A stretch of 64,000 nucleotides of DNA, taken from NCBI GenBank assembly GCA_026120185.1, contig JANUWF010001617.1:558001-622000 (forward strand). The letters are read 5' to 3'. Source of the stretch: Voacanga thouarsii. Lineage: Eukaryota > Streptophyta > Magnoliopsida > Gentianales > Apocynaceae. The translations under genes were made by a program, and so were the position numbers. The notes under the pieces are model-generated. The model ran no database searches. It was not told the DNA's origin and saw only the letters and a list, made by a program, of their open reading frames with translations. How positions within the stretch are numbered: position 1 is the first letter of the stretch; every line of letters begins with the position of its first letter. This document shows, in pieces, positions 25,276 through 36,943 of this stretch.

Positions 25276-26525
25276 CATTCTTATAAGTTAAAAAAAGAGA
25301 AAAAAGATGATAATAGAAATGCAAAAAATACAACAAAACAGAACAAATTTAGTGGCTCCGAGCATCAACAAGCGAGCAACCACATGTTCAAGCATGCGAG
25401 AATTTGTTTCACTTGTATTCATGTTATACAATGAGTAAAAGAAAAGAAAAGAATGAGAAATGTACCACAAAGCTATCATTAGTGAATAGGTGATTAGCCA
25501 AAACAAAAGTCTTTGAGAAGGTCATTGAGAAGTACATCTTTTAGGTTTATATTCTAATCATATTATCTCGGCTCCATAATGCATCCAAACAAAATTGCAA
25601 CTCAAAGGATTCACTTTTTGAATCCTTTTGCGTCCAGCGTTTTCCCTTTTCTCATCAGTTCAAAGCCTTCCTTCAAGGAAAACCATTAAACAAATTTAGA
25701 TAAAATGAAAAAAATAATGACAACAATTCAGATTTGTAGTATGATGATAAAGATTTTAGTTCATACCATCAGAAGATTTTAGATAGAAGAGTGCTTAAAG
25801 TTAAGTATACTTACAAATTTGCAAACATCCTACCACGTAGAAGGTGCCAGTATCCACGAGACAAGCAAAAATGTTGTGTTTATATTGCACAAAATGAGGA
25901 AATATCTAATGGCTTTGAAGACAATCAGATAGACAATGAAAACCAAAACTCTATTAGTAGACTAGCCTTGCAAATCACACCAAATGCTAAGTACACATTA
26001 AAGCCGAGCTACTTAAGAATTACAGACCTTCAATTTAGATATTCATCCACTTTTAGGTAATAGGAAGCCATGCAACCACAACCCTACCAACACCAAACCC
26101 CACCCCCACCCCACCACCTCCCAAACCAAACCCACAAGGAAAAAAATGAAAAATAATGGAGTATCCCAACTTGAGGGTAACACGTGAAGGCGACATGGAA
26201 TAACAAATCGCAAGCTGTGAAGCTATCACTAGCATCATTATGTAGCAATTTTTCCTCTTCCTTACTTCTCTTTTCCCTTCTAACTTCCAGTTATGATCTT
26301 TAATCATGACAGGTCAAAAATGGATAATCATCATTACTTGTCAAAATTGTTATTTCCCACTCCACATTATGCAAGTAAAAAATCACTCTTTACAAATTCT
26401 ATTAAAAATCACTCTTTAATGTTTTTAGAATATAAACCTAAAAAATACTGCAAATTCAATATTTGTACTCACCAAGAACAACGAAATGAACAAAATCAAA
26501 AGTCTTCCAACAAAACTTCGTCTTG

Positions 26526-27200
26526 GGGGCCGACGGGAGCTATAGGGGGCGGGCGAAGGGGCTGCGGGGGTGGGGGGTTACGGGGAGGTGACACTGGGAG
26601 GGAAGGGGAGGGGGTGGTTGCGGGGCGATAGGTGAAGGGGGTGGTCGCGCGGGGGGTCGCGAGGGGGTTGCGGGGGTGGGGTTGCGGGGGAGAAGGGGAA
26701 GGAGGGAGAGGGGGTGGGGGGGACCGGTGGAAGCTACGGGGGTGGGGGAAGGGGCTGCGGGGGTGGGGGGTTGCGGGGGAGAAGGGAGAAGGGGAGGGGG
26801 GTCGCGAGGGGGCTGCGGGGGTGGGGGTTGCAGGGGAGAAGGGGAAGGGGAAGGGGAGGGGGCGGCGGGAGTCGAACGGGGGGAGATCGGGGGGGTGAGG
26901 GGGACCGGCGGGAGCTACGGGGGTGGGGGAAGGGGCTGCGGGGGTGGGGGTTGTGGGGGAGAAGGGAGAAGGGGACGGGGAGGGGGCGGCGGGAGTCGGA
27001 CGGGGGGAGATCGGGGGAGGGAGGGGAGGGCGGCGGGAGCTACAGGGGTGGGGGAAGGGGCTGCGGGGGTGGGGGGTTGCGGGGGAGAAGGGAGAAGGGG
27101 ACGGGGATGGGGGCGGCGAAAGTCGGACGAGGGGGAGATCGGGGGGGAGGGGGGGCCGGCGGGAGCTATAGGAGAGGGGGAAGGGGCTGCGGGGGTAATG
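26526..27200. repeat. G-rich tandem block with many G-quadruplex motifs
   Basis: About 675 bp with extreme strand asymmetry: the plus strand is mostly G with almost no T or C runs. The unit contains GGGAGCTACGGGGGTGGGGG followed by AAGGGGCTGCGGGGGTGG. The GGAGCTA anchor recurs at 26538, 26732, 26913, 27038 and 27164, so the last three copies are spaced about 125 bp and the earlier ones 181-194 bp. Long open frames on the plus strand (glycine/arginine-rich) are products of this composition and not supported as genes. If transcribed from the minus strand it would be a long C-rich leader. Confidence 0.9.
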
Positions 27201-27359
27201 GATAGTAGTAGTAGAAGAAGAAGAGTGTGAGGAAGAAGGAGGGAAAAATAAAAAGGAGGGAGTGAAAATTTTTAAGAAATTTTAAATTTTTTTAAAAATT
27301 TTTAGTTATTTCGTCACAATTTGTGACGAAAAAATTAAATTTCGTTAATTTCTTATAAA

Positions 27360-27682
27360 TTGATAAGAATAATATTTATAAATCAATCTCTATATTATAA
27401 TTTTTATTTTTTTTAGTAATCTCAATAATAATAATAGTATTTAAATTATTTTTCTTTATATATACATACATGTTATAATATATATATTAAATCAAAGAGA
27501 TATTTATATATATTGTATACTATATAAGCATATCCATATACTTATATATTCATCAATTTTTTAGTGACTTAAACAATAATAACAGTATTTGAATTATTTT
27601 TCTTTATATATTTTACTTTATACATCACTTAATCAAAGTGATATATAAAAAAATTAGACATATATATATACATACATACATG

Positions 27683-27713
<31 letters not shown>

Positions 27714-28285
27714 TAAACCAGAGAGATACTTATATATATTGTATACTACATAAGCATATACATATACTTATATATTAGAGTAAGTATATAATATAATAGA
27801 ATTAACTATATATATTACAAACTAATCTCTACATTATAATTATTACTATTTTTTTACTGATCTCAACAATAATAATAGTATTTGAATTATTTTTCTTTAT
27901 ATATTTTACTTTATACACCACTTAACCAAATAGATAGATAAAAAAATTAGACATATGTATATACATAGCTATATAGTATAATATATATTAACATGTAGGG
28001 GATGAAGAACATTACAAACTGATCTCTACATTATAAATTTCACCATTTTTTTAGTGATATTAACAATAATAACAGTATTTGAATTATTTTTCTTTATATA
28101 TTTTACTTTATACACTACTTAATCAAAGTGATAGATCAAAAAATTAGATACATGTATATACATAACTACATGTTATAATATATATATTAAACTAAATAGA
28201 TACTTATATACATTGTATACATATACTTATATATTAGAGTAAGTATATAACATAACATAATTAACTATATATATTTACCTATGTA
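27360..28285. repeat. degenerate AT-rich tandem repeat inside the CACTA-like element
   Basis: Four imperfect copies share AATAGTATTTGAATTATTTT followed by CTTTATATATTTTACTTTAT, with anchors near 27435, 27583, 27876 and 28073. The spacing is irregular, partly because of internal (TA)n runs such as 27687-27713. Confidence 0.75.
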
Positions 28286-28449
28286 ATACATTAGGTGTAT
28301 AACATAACATAATTGCATATACAAAATTATAATAAAATGCACTAATTGAGACATGTTATTAAAAATATTTTAGTAAATTTGTCAAAATACACTACCACAC
28401 AAATACATAAAGAAAAATTTTAAAATTTTAAAAAATATTGATTAAAACC

Positions 28450-29324
28450 CTATTTTGTCGCAAAACCCTCGCAAATTCATCGCAATTAGTGACGAATTTG
28501 CGATAAATTTGCGACGAATTAGGGTTTTGAGTTTTTCAATTTTTTTTATTTATATATTTTTTAATTAAAAATAATCAACGGTCGCAAAACCCTCGCAAAT
28601 TGCGAGGGTTTTGCGATGAACATTCAAAAAGTTTTGTAAAAATATTTTTTTTAAAAATGAATGGCCGTCGCAAAAACCCTCGCAAATTGCGAGTGCTAAC
28701 TACCATCGTAAAACCCTCGCAAATTGCGAGGACTTTGCGATGGACGTTCAAAAATTTTAAAAATATTTTTTTAAAAAATAATTTGTCGTCGCAAAACCCT
28801 CGCAATTTGCGAGGGTTTTGCGATGGACGTTCAAAAATTTTTTTAAAAAATATTTTTTAAAAAATAAATTACTGTCACAAAACCCTCGCAAATTGCGAAG
28901 ACTTTGCGATGGACGTTCAAAAATTTTAAAAATATTTTTTTAAAAAATAATTTGTCGTCGCAAAACCCTCGCAATTTGCGAGGGTTTTGCGATGGACGTT
29001 TAAAAAATTTTTTAAAAAATATTTTTTTAAAAAATAACTTGTCGTCGCAAAATCCTCGCAAATTGCGAGGGTTTTGCGATGGACGTTCGAAAATTTTTTT
29101 AAAAATAAATCGCCGTCGCAAAACCCTCGCAAATAGCGACGATTTTACTACGAATTGCGACGGGTATTTTGGCCGTCTCAAAACCGTCGCAAATTGCGAC
29201 GGTTTTGCAACGGTTTTGGTCAACTCGCGACTTGTTTGAAAATCGTCGCAAATTGGTCGCTATTAGCGGCGATATTGAAGCCGTCGTAAAAAATTCGTCG
29301 CAAATCACAATTTTTCATGTTGTG
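28450..29324. repeat. right subterminal repeat array of the CACTA-like element
   Basis: The array uses the same TTGCGAGGGTTTTGCGATGG / CGCAAAACCCTCGC pairs as the left end, here arranged in a regular tandem of about 85-bp units. TGGACGTTCAAAAATTTT begins at 28741, 28824, 28910, 28993 and 29080 (spacings 83, 86, 83 and 87). Each unit has a near-perfect palindrome (CCTCGCAATTTGCGAGG) and an AT-rich spacer. Open frames here are repeat translations. Confidence 0.88.
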
Positions 29325-31922
29325 ACATTCCTGGAAGAAATATAAAAACTAATTAAGTTTGCTATCTTATAAACTGATTTTGTCTACTCGATCTCGAGTC
29401 ACTTGTGATTGTGGTAATCATCGCATTATCTTGTATATTCTTGTATTTTCATAGCTTGTTCAGGGTTTCGCACAATCAAACCCATGGACTGGTTGCTCAA
29501 ATCAGATTGCCTTGAGTTGACTTGCAGGTAAAAGCTGAGAAACTTGCATTAGCAAGAAATTATGCCTGACTATAATCTTGTTTAAACGGTTTTGTGGACC
29601 TCGTGACTCCCATTAAACTCGATATAATGGATTAGGGATTTGCTGATAATTACTTTTGTCTATAATATTATTATTTTTTATGAACAAAATTCTTGCTTTC
29701 AAGCAACTTCTATTAGTAGAAGGTGACTTTTGTCATTCCCCCCCCCCCTCCTTTTTTGTGTTGCAACTTCGGTCTGAAAATTATCTTCATATGATAGTTG
29801 CAATAAAAGTTGGAAGTTTTGAAACAATGCCCCTAATATGATTGAGTTATTAGTTCATTAGTCGATTATATGACTTATAATTTAGAATATTCAAGTTTGA
29901 TTCTTATGATATCTAGAATTAAAAATAAAAGAAAAATATGCCCTTAATAGAACAAAATGTTTTTGTAACAACTTCTTGAGAATGCATGGTTATACTAACA
30001 TATCCCCCCCCCCCCCCATTCCACCCAAAAAAAACAAAAAATGCAAATTAAAAAAAAAAAAAGAAGAGAAAAAGCAGTTGCACTTGGAATTATTAATTAT
30101 TTGATTTTGATATTTGAACATATTCTTTAAAATTTTGCCAGTTTTGCACAAATAAGACTGCAGGAAATCAAGGCATTTTATCTAAACCCTATCCATAACT
30201 CTCCTGAGGAGGCCAAATAATCCAGCAAAGTTTAGGCTTTCAAATTCATAATATCTCATTGATCCATACATATCTGCTACTTTGAGTTACTTTTTTTCCC
30301 CTCTTTTTTCCCTCTAAATCATATATAGTCTTAATAATCATCATATTTGTATCACCCTATAATTGCATTACGCTTCGCGCAGATCATATGTTTACTACCT
30401 ATAAGCCATAAGGAGGAAGAAACGCATAAAATCATCTCTTTTATTTAATAAATTATAATTAGTTTTTAAAAATATTTATACTTTTATTAGCTCTATGAAT
30501 CAACTATATTCTGCATGCAGATAGGGTCTATATTATCTCAACGCAGTCTCTTTTCTATTACTAATAGTGATTACATATATAGATTCAATTCCAAAGTCGA
30601 GAAAATTCTATAACTTGCAAGGTCATAATCATGCCCTAAATCAGAATTGGGTGCTTTAAAAGGTTGAATGAAGCCAGAAAGCTTCCAAGGAAGAGATCTT
30701 TATAATGATATTTACTAGATAAACTTTTACCTTAATGTTTAACGTTTCTAACCACGAATTCATTGTTGTCACATGTTTTGACGTTAGGAGAAAATAAAAA
30801 CTTTACAGCATTCAAATGTTGAACAAAATATGCAAAGGTTATAAATTGCATGCATCTAAGATCATTTTTGGATGAAGAATTTTCAGAACAAGGCACATGG
30901 GTAAAGAAAATTTCGAAGCTGTCAAATTCTTTCACTAATTAAAAAAAAAAGAAAAATCAACATAATAGTCAAGAAATGTGCGTAGAATACATTTCCAAAC
31001 AAATTTTCGATCGATTAAGAAAAGAAAAGTAACCAAAAAAAAAAAAAACCCCAAACTATGCATGAATATTTTATGATTACCAGTCAAAACGATTCAGCAT
31101 AATGTCAATCACGCGATTAGGTTCTTGGAACTAATAAGATTGCTAGAGACCTTAACTTTCCAAAAAAGGGACATATTTATTGGATCATTTTGATGATGTA
31201 GCAGAGGAGGCCGAGAACTGATACAATATTTTGAGGAGTTTTAATTATAATACAATTATGAGGATTTTGAAGTTGGGCATAGAGTTGAATGAGTGAAACC
31301 CCAACGATTCAAATTTGCAGAGTCAGTCAATTATGGATATGCCCATCTTCTCTCTTGCCGGCTGTCTAATGTCTTGTGCCTGAAAACAAAGGAAATTAGG
31401 GTAACAATATGTCATCGAAACTCAGCTTAGGATTGAGACATGGGGTGGACTAAGTTGTTACTTGGATTTTACTCTCTCTCTACACACATATACCTGTCTG
31501 TATGTATATTACAGGGATCAAGCCGTAGGCCTTTAGCATAGTCTAATGATGTCCATAATTAATTATTCGTGCATGGTATTTGACAAAAACGCGAGTTATT
31601 TTCAAGAAATCATACACTACTTTTTTTTTTATAAAAAAGAGTATTTTATATAGTTAATGAATATTAAACTCACTTTAGAAAAAGAAATGAGTATATGTAA
31701 TTAATGAATATTGAACTCACATCTTAAACAAAAATAAAAAAAATACTCACGTGAATACAATAAAAAACATTTTACCAATTAATTTGATCTTAATAATTAA
31801 TGGATGTGTATAAACAAAATCAATGAAAAATCATTATTAGGTGAAGTGAAGTACACTGATTTCCTTAATTTTATTTTCAATATTAAGCTATCATTTATTT
31901 TAAGAATCGTATTCAAATGAAA

Positions 31923-31955
<33 letters not shown>

Positions 31956-32314
31956 TGAAATTTTTTGTCTTTGATTGTTGGTAATTGGGGGAGGTTATTT
32001 TGGACCCTTCGAGGTTTGGAAAACTTCTAATCATGGGAGAGAAGTTATCACAAGAATATATTAGCGGCTTAGCAGCCTATAATAAGACAAAAAGTTGAAT
32101 CCCATAGGAAGAAGAAGAAAACTCTCATGCGTATGGACCAGATTGCTCGTTTGTACTTTCTTTCTCATTTTCAATAAATACAAATTAACCCCCGTTTTAT
32201 AACTCTGATAAGATATTTACATTAGTCAAGTATAGTTTAGTGAACAAGGGTCAAACATAGCAATGAGCCAAAATAGCACCGTCAGTCATAATAAATAAAT
32301 TATTTATTTATTTA

Positions 32315-32398
32315 TTTATAAGAATTAATAATTATTAATATATATTTATAAGAATTAATAATTATTAATATATATTTATAAGAATTAATAATTATTAA
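32315..32398. repeat. three tandem copies of a 30-bp AT-rich unit
   Basis: The unit TTTATAAGAATTAATAATTA followed by TTAATATATA is repeated three times almost without change, immediately after a TTTA-rich stretch. The last copy diverges at its end. Confidence 0.85.
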
Positions 32399-34625
32399 AG
32401 TATACGATATTTTTAAGGTCTATTAATAATTTGTACGGTTGGTTTTCTTATATTCATAATAGAAAACGACCGCAGTTATACACTCTGCCTTCCTTTTCAT
32501 GGATTGATCCTTCCATCGTCCTCGTGTTTCTCTTTTGCTTAATTATTTATGGGCAGATTAATTCAATATTAATGTTACAATAATCCAAAGGGTTAAAGAA
32601 TGATTTCAACTAACTTATATATTTTACTATGATGTTCGAGGAACAAATTTAACACTTATAAAATTATTTCTTGCAACAGGTTAATTACGAGAAAAAAAAC
32701 AAATTATTGTTTGCAAATAAATTAAATATTTACTCCAAGCTCGTTTATGTTATAGTTCCTCCTCCCCTCACCCCTCCCCCCCCCCCACCCCCCCTTCTTT
32801 TTTTTTTTTTTCTCATTTCATTTCATTTATGAAAACGTAATGGGTCCTCAGTCACAACGAGTAAATAGAAGGCTAATAAATTGAATCTGTATCAGCCTTT
32901 AAATCCAACTGAAAATTCAAAAAGCCTAAAAAGATGGGTTTTAATGGCTGCCAAAAATTGCCACATGCAAAAAAGGTTTTTAGAAGATTCAACAACATTT
33001 TTAATACTATTTTTATTCCCTTAGTCCTATTGTAAATCATCTTCACCCTATTGCAGATTTGTACTCTCCATCAGTTAAGTCATACAATTAAGGTGCTAAT
33101 ATACTAAATAAATCATCCATCTGGTACCAAGCTCTCTTTCCATACGTTACTAAAAATAAAAATATATTAATTTGATACATGTCAATCGTTCAATTGATAA
33201 AATACTTAAAAAAGTTCAAGTTCAATACTCATCGGATACATACCCGTCTCCTTTTCCTTCTACTTTGTGCTAATAATATAGGAACTCTTATAAAAACAAA
33301 AAGATATTAATTCAATTCGGATTGAAAAAAGAACAAAAATATGTGTTAGAAAGATAATATTCTTGTTTTTCAAGGAAAGTTCCAAGTGAGAATGGCATTT
33401 GTGTGTGTGTGAGATGGGGGGTTTTGGGGGGGGGGGGGGGGTCATGGTGAATAGAAATAATTTTAACTGTAGGATTGCATAAATAGTGCCTAGCTCCCCT
33501 TGGGAGCTTGCTTCCTTCAACAGGTAAAATACATTTCCATTTTAAAAAAATAATAGTTTCTATCTATCAGCCTACACAAATTAGCATATATAGGGTAGTA
33601 CTTAGCAGAGTAAAGATGGGTTTAATGTTATTTTTCTCTTGTTATGTGAAGTCACATAAAAAATTTACTCTAAGTTTACATTGTTTTTCTATTATTATGA
33701 TTTTTTTTATTTTTCAAATAAAAATTGAGCTTAATAATTAAGCCCATTTATTGTTTCGAAAATAAAAATATATTAAGCCTATTTGCCATTTATTTTTTAA
33801 ATTCACATGGTGGGGGGAGGATACAAACCTCCACAACAGAAATTAGCAGTCAATACGACTCAAAATTTCTCTTTTTTCTGTGGTCTATCCATTATATATC
33901 TAATAAGTAGGTAAAATATTACTTTGAAGAACGATCTTCTATATCAAATATGTAGAAAAAAAAATATGTGAGTCGTTTATTTTTTTTTCTTTCTGTACTA
34001 TTAATAATAATATAAATCAAATATATTGTGCACCAAAAAAAGAAAAAGAAAAAAAGAACCTAACATAGTGTGTTTTTTATCTTTCGTGTACATATATATC
34101 TGAAAATAATAAAAAGTTACGCAATTACAAATAAATCTTTTAAAATGTATATGATATTAAAGTATTTAAAAAAAGAAAATACAACATAGTCACTTATTTT
34201 TCAAAATTTTGGTGTATAGATACATAGAAAATATCTTTATAATAAAACAGTAACTTAATTTTTTTAAAAACGTCTTTTATTAGACAATAGATTTTAAGCT
34301 TCTCCCTCTTATTATTAGTATCTTTTATTAGAATAAAGTCACAAGTCATCTTTTTATTTTTAAAAAAAACTTTTCTAATACAAGAAAAATATCTTAATTT
34401 TCTTAAATTATAAATTAAATTACATATAGAACTGGACAACAACCGTAGTCAAATAAAACATCAATTATATTAAAAAATTAATTTAAATAATTTTTATTTT
34501 TCAAAAATTATTATCTACTCACAAAACATCAATTTTTCTTTTTAACTCTACATTAATACTGTATATTTTTTAATTCAATTCAAATAAATTTTTTCTTAAA
34601 AAAATATAATTATTCAAGTACACAT

Positions 34626-34793
34626 AGGGATGACAATTTCCCCGCTTAAATCGGAGACACGGCCTGATTGGGTCGGGAATTCCCCGATTTAAGCAGATGG
34701 GTCAAGTCCCCAATTTAAATGGGGGTGGGCTTCATTCCTCGGCCCGCCAACCGGGAGCGGGGATTGCATGATCCCCACCCCAACCCGCTTTAC

Positions 34794-34840
<47 letters not shown>

Positions 34841-35010
34841 CACACACTATATAAATTATAGGTAAATTATATATATTATATATAATTTAAGCAGATGGGC
34901 CAAGTCCCCAATTTAAGCAGGGGCGGACTTCATTCCTCGGCCCGCCAAACTGGTTGGAGTGGAGATCATGCATTCCCCGCTCCGATTGGCGGGCCGAGGA
35001 ATCTATATAT
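34626..35010. repeat. GC-rich repeat island, possible MITE remnant
   Basis: It opens GGGATGACAATTTCCCCGC, a style of terminus seen in plant hAT-type MITEs. The segment ATTCCTCGGCCCGCCAA occurs directly at about 34734 and 34932, and as a perfect 17-bp inverted copy at 34986-35002. Long (AT) stretches separate the pieces. I could not find the matching far end or a target duplication, so the class is a guess. Confidence 0.45.
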
Positions 35011-36109
35011 ATAATCTATATATTTATATAGATTATATAAATATATTTATACACATATATATAGGTGAATTATATATTTACATATTATATAGATTATATA
35101 TATGTATATTATATATATATATATATACACTATATAAATTATAGGTAAATTATATATATTATATATGATATATATATGTATGTAAAGATGGATTATATAT
35201 GTATATAAAATAAAATAAAATAGAAAAGAAGAGAAAAAATTAAAAAAATATATATAAATTATTAATTTTAATTCTTACTAATCTAGTGATATGATAAATA
35301 CGTGAATTATTAAAAACCACTACAAAAATTTTTATATGATTAAAAAATTTTGAATAAAAATATATTGAAGGCAAAATTTTTTTTTTAAAATTATAATTAT
35401 TTTCGAGCCCAAATAGTTCCCGTTTCCCCGCTTCCCCATAAGCCGGGACCGAAGATTGTTTTGTCTTCGATGGATTAGGGACGGGGATCCCTGCCTTTCT
35501 CTGTGACGGGAACAAATCAGAGATAAGAATACAAGAACATATACAGGGATAGAACCAAAATTTTTAGTTTCCAGTTCGATCCGGTCCCATTGCCGTCGGT
35601 ACACCGGTATCAACCGCTTCGGTGTTATTGTTAAACTAGGACTTTGCCAATTATAGTGGGTAAGTCCACAAATGTTTTTTTTTTTTTTTTAATCTATGGA
35701 ATTTTGTGAACAAATGATGCTAGTAATTGGACTCGACGGTTGACCATTGACTTAGTGCCCATATTCTGTTATCTGTCTCGAAAACGAGTTCGTTCCGTTT
35801 TGCATTTCAATTTTTCAATACCTAAAAAAATTGAATGTGTTCTTTCCTATTTTTCAACCTTTTTTGTTCTGTCTTTTTGTGTCGTGGTATTTCTCATTGT
35901 TTTCCTTTTTCCTTTGGTTATTAGAAATAGTCAAGGAACAAATTAGAATTAATTAATTTATACTAATTAAATTATACTAAATATCCACAAAATGAAGACA
36001 AAGAATTATTACTATGTTTACATTTTTTATAAGTTAATAACTTAATTGATTATAAATACTTCTCATCAAATAATAAATTTTTATCCACTCATATATTTCG
36101 ATCAACTAA

Positions 36110-36140
<31 letters not shown>

Positions 36141-36782
36141 TTGATGCACTCATTACGCCCAATCACATCCCTTTCTCTTTTTTTTTTTTAATAATATAAA
36201 ATTCTTTTAAAACACAAAAAATTTTAAAAAATCAATTAATATTTAATAAATATTTTACAAATTACTGTAGTTTTTTGTTCTTTCCTTACCTTATTAGTTC
36301 GAATGAGAATTAGACGATCGTAGTTGGTCGGCAAGTGGATCTGATCTTGGACGAAGAATATATATAAAGGGCTGTGATTACCGAACATTTTTTTTTTTTT
36401 TAAAGTTGAAATTGAAAATAGTTTATGAGGGTCTTGGCCTTCCCAAAATAGGACGTCAACAATATCCAGATAATTTTTAATTTTTGGTAGCTGTTATAAA
36501 ATTTTAATTCTTTTTCCTACACTTCCACTATTTATTTCATTAAATAATTATTACCATAAAATTATCCTATTACGTATAATTAAGGTAGTAATTTTTTTGT
36601 GGAGAGCATTATTAAGGTAAGTTAATTTTTTGTGGAGTATTAATTAATTTTTTTTAAAAAGGTAATTTATTAATTTATTGATTTTTCAAAATATGATAAA
36701 GATAAAAGTAGCAAGCAGGAAAATAAGACTGGCACGCGGTGCGGGTGGCCCTCAAGTCTAGGCGCCAACCTCTTTCGCCATC

Positions 36783-36790
36783 TATAAATA
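36783..36790 (+). promoter_or_regulatory. probable TATA box of the HMG-CoA reductase gene
   Basis: TATAAATA lies 154 bp upstream of the start codon. Transcription would begin near 36815-36820, giving a leader of about 125 nt with no upstream ATG. The sequence downstream is CT- and CCA-rich, as in many plant leaders. Confidence 0.65.
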
Positions 36791-36943
36791 AACTTCCTAT
36801 ACCTCCGGTTGTCCACTCAAACCATCAAACTCGTCCCACACAGCCACCACTTCCGCCGCTAACCACCGCCACAAACCACCCACTTCTTTCTCTGTCCAGC
36901 ATCTCTGTCTGTCCTTCACCCGGCCTAGACAGATTTGAACAAA

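Larger units (their letters stand above)
23331..29324. mobile_element. CACTA-like (En/Spm) DNA transposon, 5994 bp, probably non-autonomous
   Basis: The left end reads CACAACAGGAAAAATCG; the right end, inverted, reads CACAACATGAAAAATTG. Over the first 29 bases they differ at about 4 positions. The trinucleotide ACA sits directly outside both ends (23328-23330 and 29325-29327), the 3-bp duplication made by CACTA transposases. The ends read CACAA rather than the canonical CACTA. Both ends carry dense subterminal repeats of the TTGCGACGG/TTTTGCGAGG type, again typical of the superfamily. Inside are a remnant of one coding exon (24308-24580, minus strand), a G-rich tandem block and AT-rich tandem repeats. 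No catalytic transposase domain is recognisable. Confidence 0.87.
29325..36737. other. gene-poor intergenic DNA
   Basis: No credible coding region. It includes C-runs at about 30005-30018 and 32777-32792, (TA)n runs at about 31927-31955, 34798-34834 and 36112-36134, a G-run near 33424-33441, a short tandem repeat near 32315-32398 and a GC-rich repeat island at 34626-35010. The last few hundred bases form the upstream region of the HMG-CoA reductase gene. Confidence 0.6.

Noticed and set aside
26632..27230. Long overlapping glycine/arginine-rich open frames
   Set aside because: They are open in several frames only because stop codons need T, which is nearly absent from this G-rich tandem repeat. 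No start context, domain or splice structure supports a protein.
28575..29308. Several open frames with repeated RGFCD-type peptides on both strands
   Set aside because: They are translations of the TTGCGAGGGTTTTGCGA repeats in all frames and not genes.
30000..30070. Possible regulatory element in the long C-run and A-runs
   Set aside because: Homopolymers alone do not support a regulatory role; they may partly be sequencing or assembly noise.
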